36,991 bases of DNA. Origin: CAKMMH01 sp927798255 (GTDB taxonomy: Bacteria > Bdellovibrionota_C > UBA2361 > CAKMMH01). How positions within the stretch are numbered: position 1 is the first letter of the stretch; the number at the start of each line of letters is the position of its first letter. This document shows, in pieces, positions 36,724-36,991 of the stretch. The stretch spans positions 1 through 36,991 of the forward strand of contig JAXFOK010000055.1 in NCBI GenBank assembly GCA_034180415.1, given 5' to 3'. The position numbers and the translations under genes were made by a program. The notes under the pieces are model-generated. The model saw only the letters and a program-made list of their open reading frames with translations, was not told the origin of the DNA and searched no databases.

Positions 36724-36991
36724 ACAGCCCTCTTAATACATAAAACCTTTCTCATATAACACCCAGCATCAAAATGACTTACACACTCCGTACACCTTTT
36801 ACATTTCTCATCATTAATTGTGTATGTAATTTTACCTGTTCCATTATCTTTAACACTTATTGCATCATATTTACAAACACTTTCACAAGCTTTACAACCC
36901 AAACACATCTGATATTTTGTTAATTGACATTGTATCTTTCCCTCTGCAGCAGATAAAGTCTTTGCTCTAGCGATATGAACATCTTTTATAA
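36720..36991 (-). CDS. sspD: SspD-like PAPS-reductase-family protein, C-terminal 89 residues only (5' end outside window)
   Basis: The frame is open to the right edge of the window; the visible part reads KDVHIARAKTLSAAEGKIQ before the cysteines. It carries two ferredoxin-type clusters, CLGCKACESVC (CxxCxxCxxxC) and CKRCTECVSHFDAGC (CxxCxxCx7C), ending CYMRKVLCIKRAV. Such a tail is found on phosphoadenosine-phosphosulfate-reductase-like proteins next to DUF4007 genes, where the missing N-terminal domain would activate DNA with ATP and receive sulfur. Identification depends mainly on the next gene, since the ATP-pyrophosphatase domain is not in view. Stop TGA overlaps the sspB start. Confidence 0.75.
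   Translation of the reverse strand, partial: IKDVHIARAKTLSAAEGKIQCQLTKYQMCLGCKACESVCKYDAISVKDNGTGKITYTINDEKCKRCTECVSHFDAGCYMRKVLCIKRAV

Overview
The window is very AT-rich and uses the standard genetic code: TGA ends the sspD reading frame, and TGG encodes Trp in the long genes. Most genes have AGGAGG-type ribosome sites, and many starts overlap or abut the previous stop. This fits a low-GC Firmicutes- or Tenericutes-like anaerobe with ordinary stop codons. A low-GC methanogenic archaeon cannot be excluded from the sequence alone. Almost everything present is accessory DNA: anti-phage systems, decayed genes and a broken insertion sequence.

Left part (1-2633, minus strand): a type I restriction-modification methylase (hsdM), followed by the 5' part of an AlbA_2/HATPase_c_4 ATP-binding protein that runs off the window. 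Any hsdS and hsdR would lie beyond base 1. Divergent from hsdM, at 3399-10652, is a complete four-gene type I Zorya system: zorA motor stator, zorB peptidoglycan-binding stator, zorC EH-signature protein and zorD SNF2 helicase. The starts are tightly coupled.

Middle part (10653-17546): a patchwork. It holds a 29-codon ORF with a strong ribosome site, a decayed copy of the AlbA_2 gene start, and a solo AAA_14/DUF4143 ATPase. A long non-coding stretch carries repeated CCCTAG-type motifs that also occur upstream of zorA. Next come fragments resembling peptide-maturation genes, an intact THUMP plus FtsJ-fold (RlmM-like) RNA methyltransferase, and the C-terminal remnant of a PLD-tailed helicase. 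The part ends with a multiply broken IS1634-family transposase and the 3' remnant of a LOG-family gene.

Right part (17547-36991, minus strand): one tightly packed operon of nine genes forming a DNA phosphorothioation defence cassette. In transcription order: sspD (3' end only, with a 2[4Fe-4S] tail), sspB (DUF4007), sspC (large P-loop ATPase), sspA (cysteine desulfurase), dptF-, dptG- and dptH-like genes, then a small DUF4007-like gene and a very large P-loop ATPase. By visual alignment the last two are divergent paralogues of SspB and SspC. The operon would therefore hold two SspB/SspC-type pairs, one at each end, around the desulfurase and the restriction genes. DptH also shows a PD-(D/E)XK-like motif in its middle and a HerA/FtsK ATPase at its C-terminus. 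This two-pair architecture is the most interesting thing in the window.
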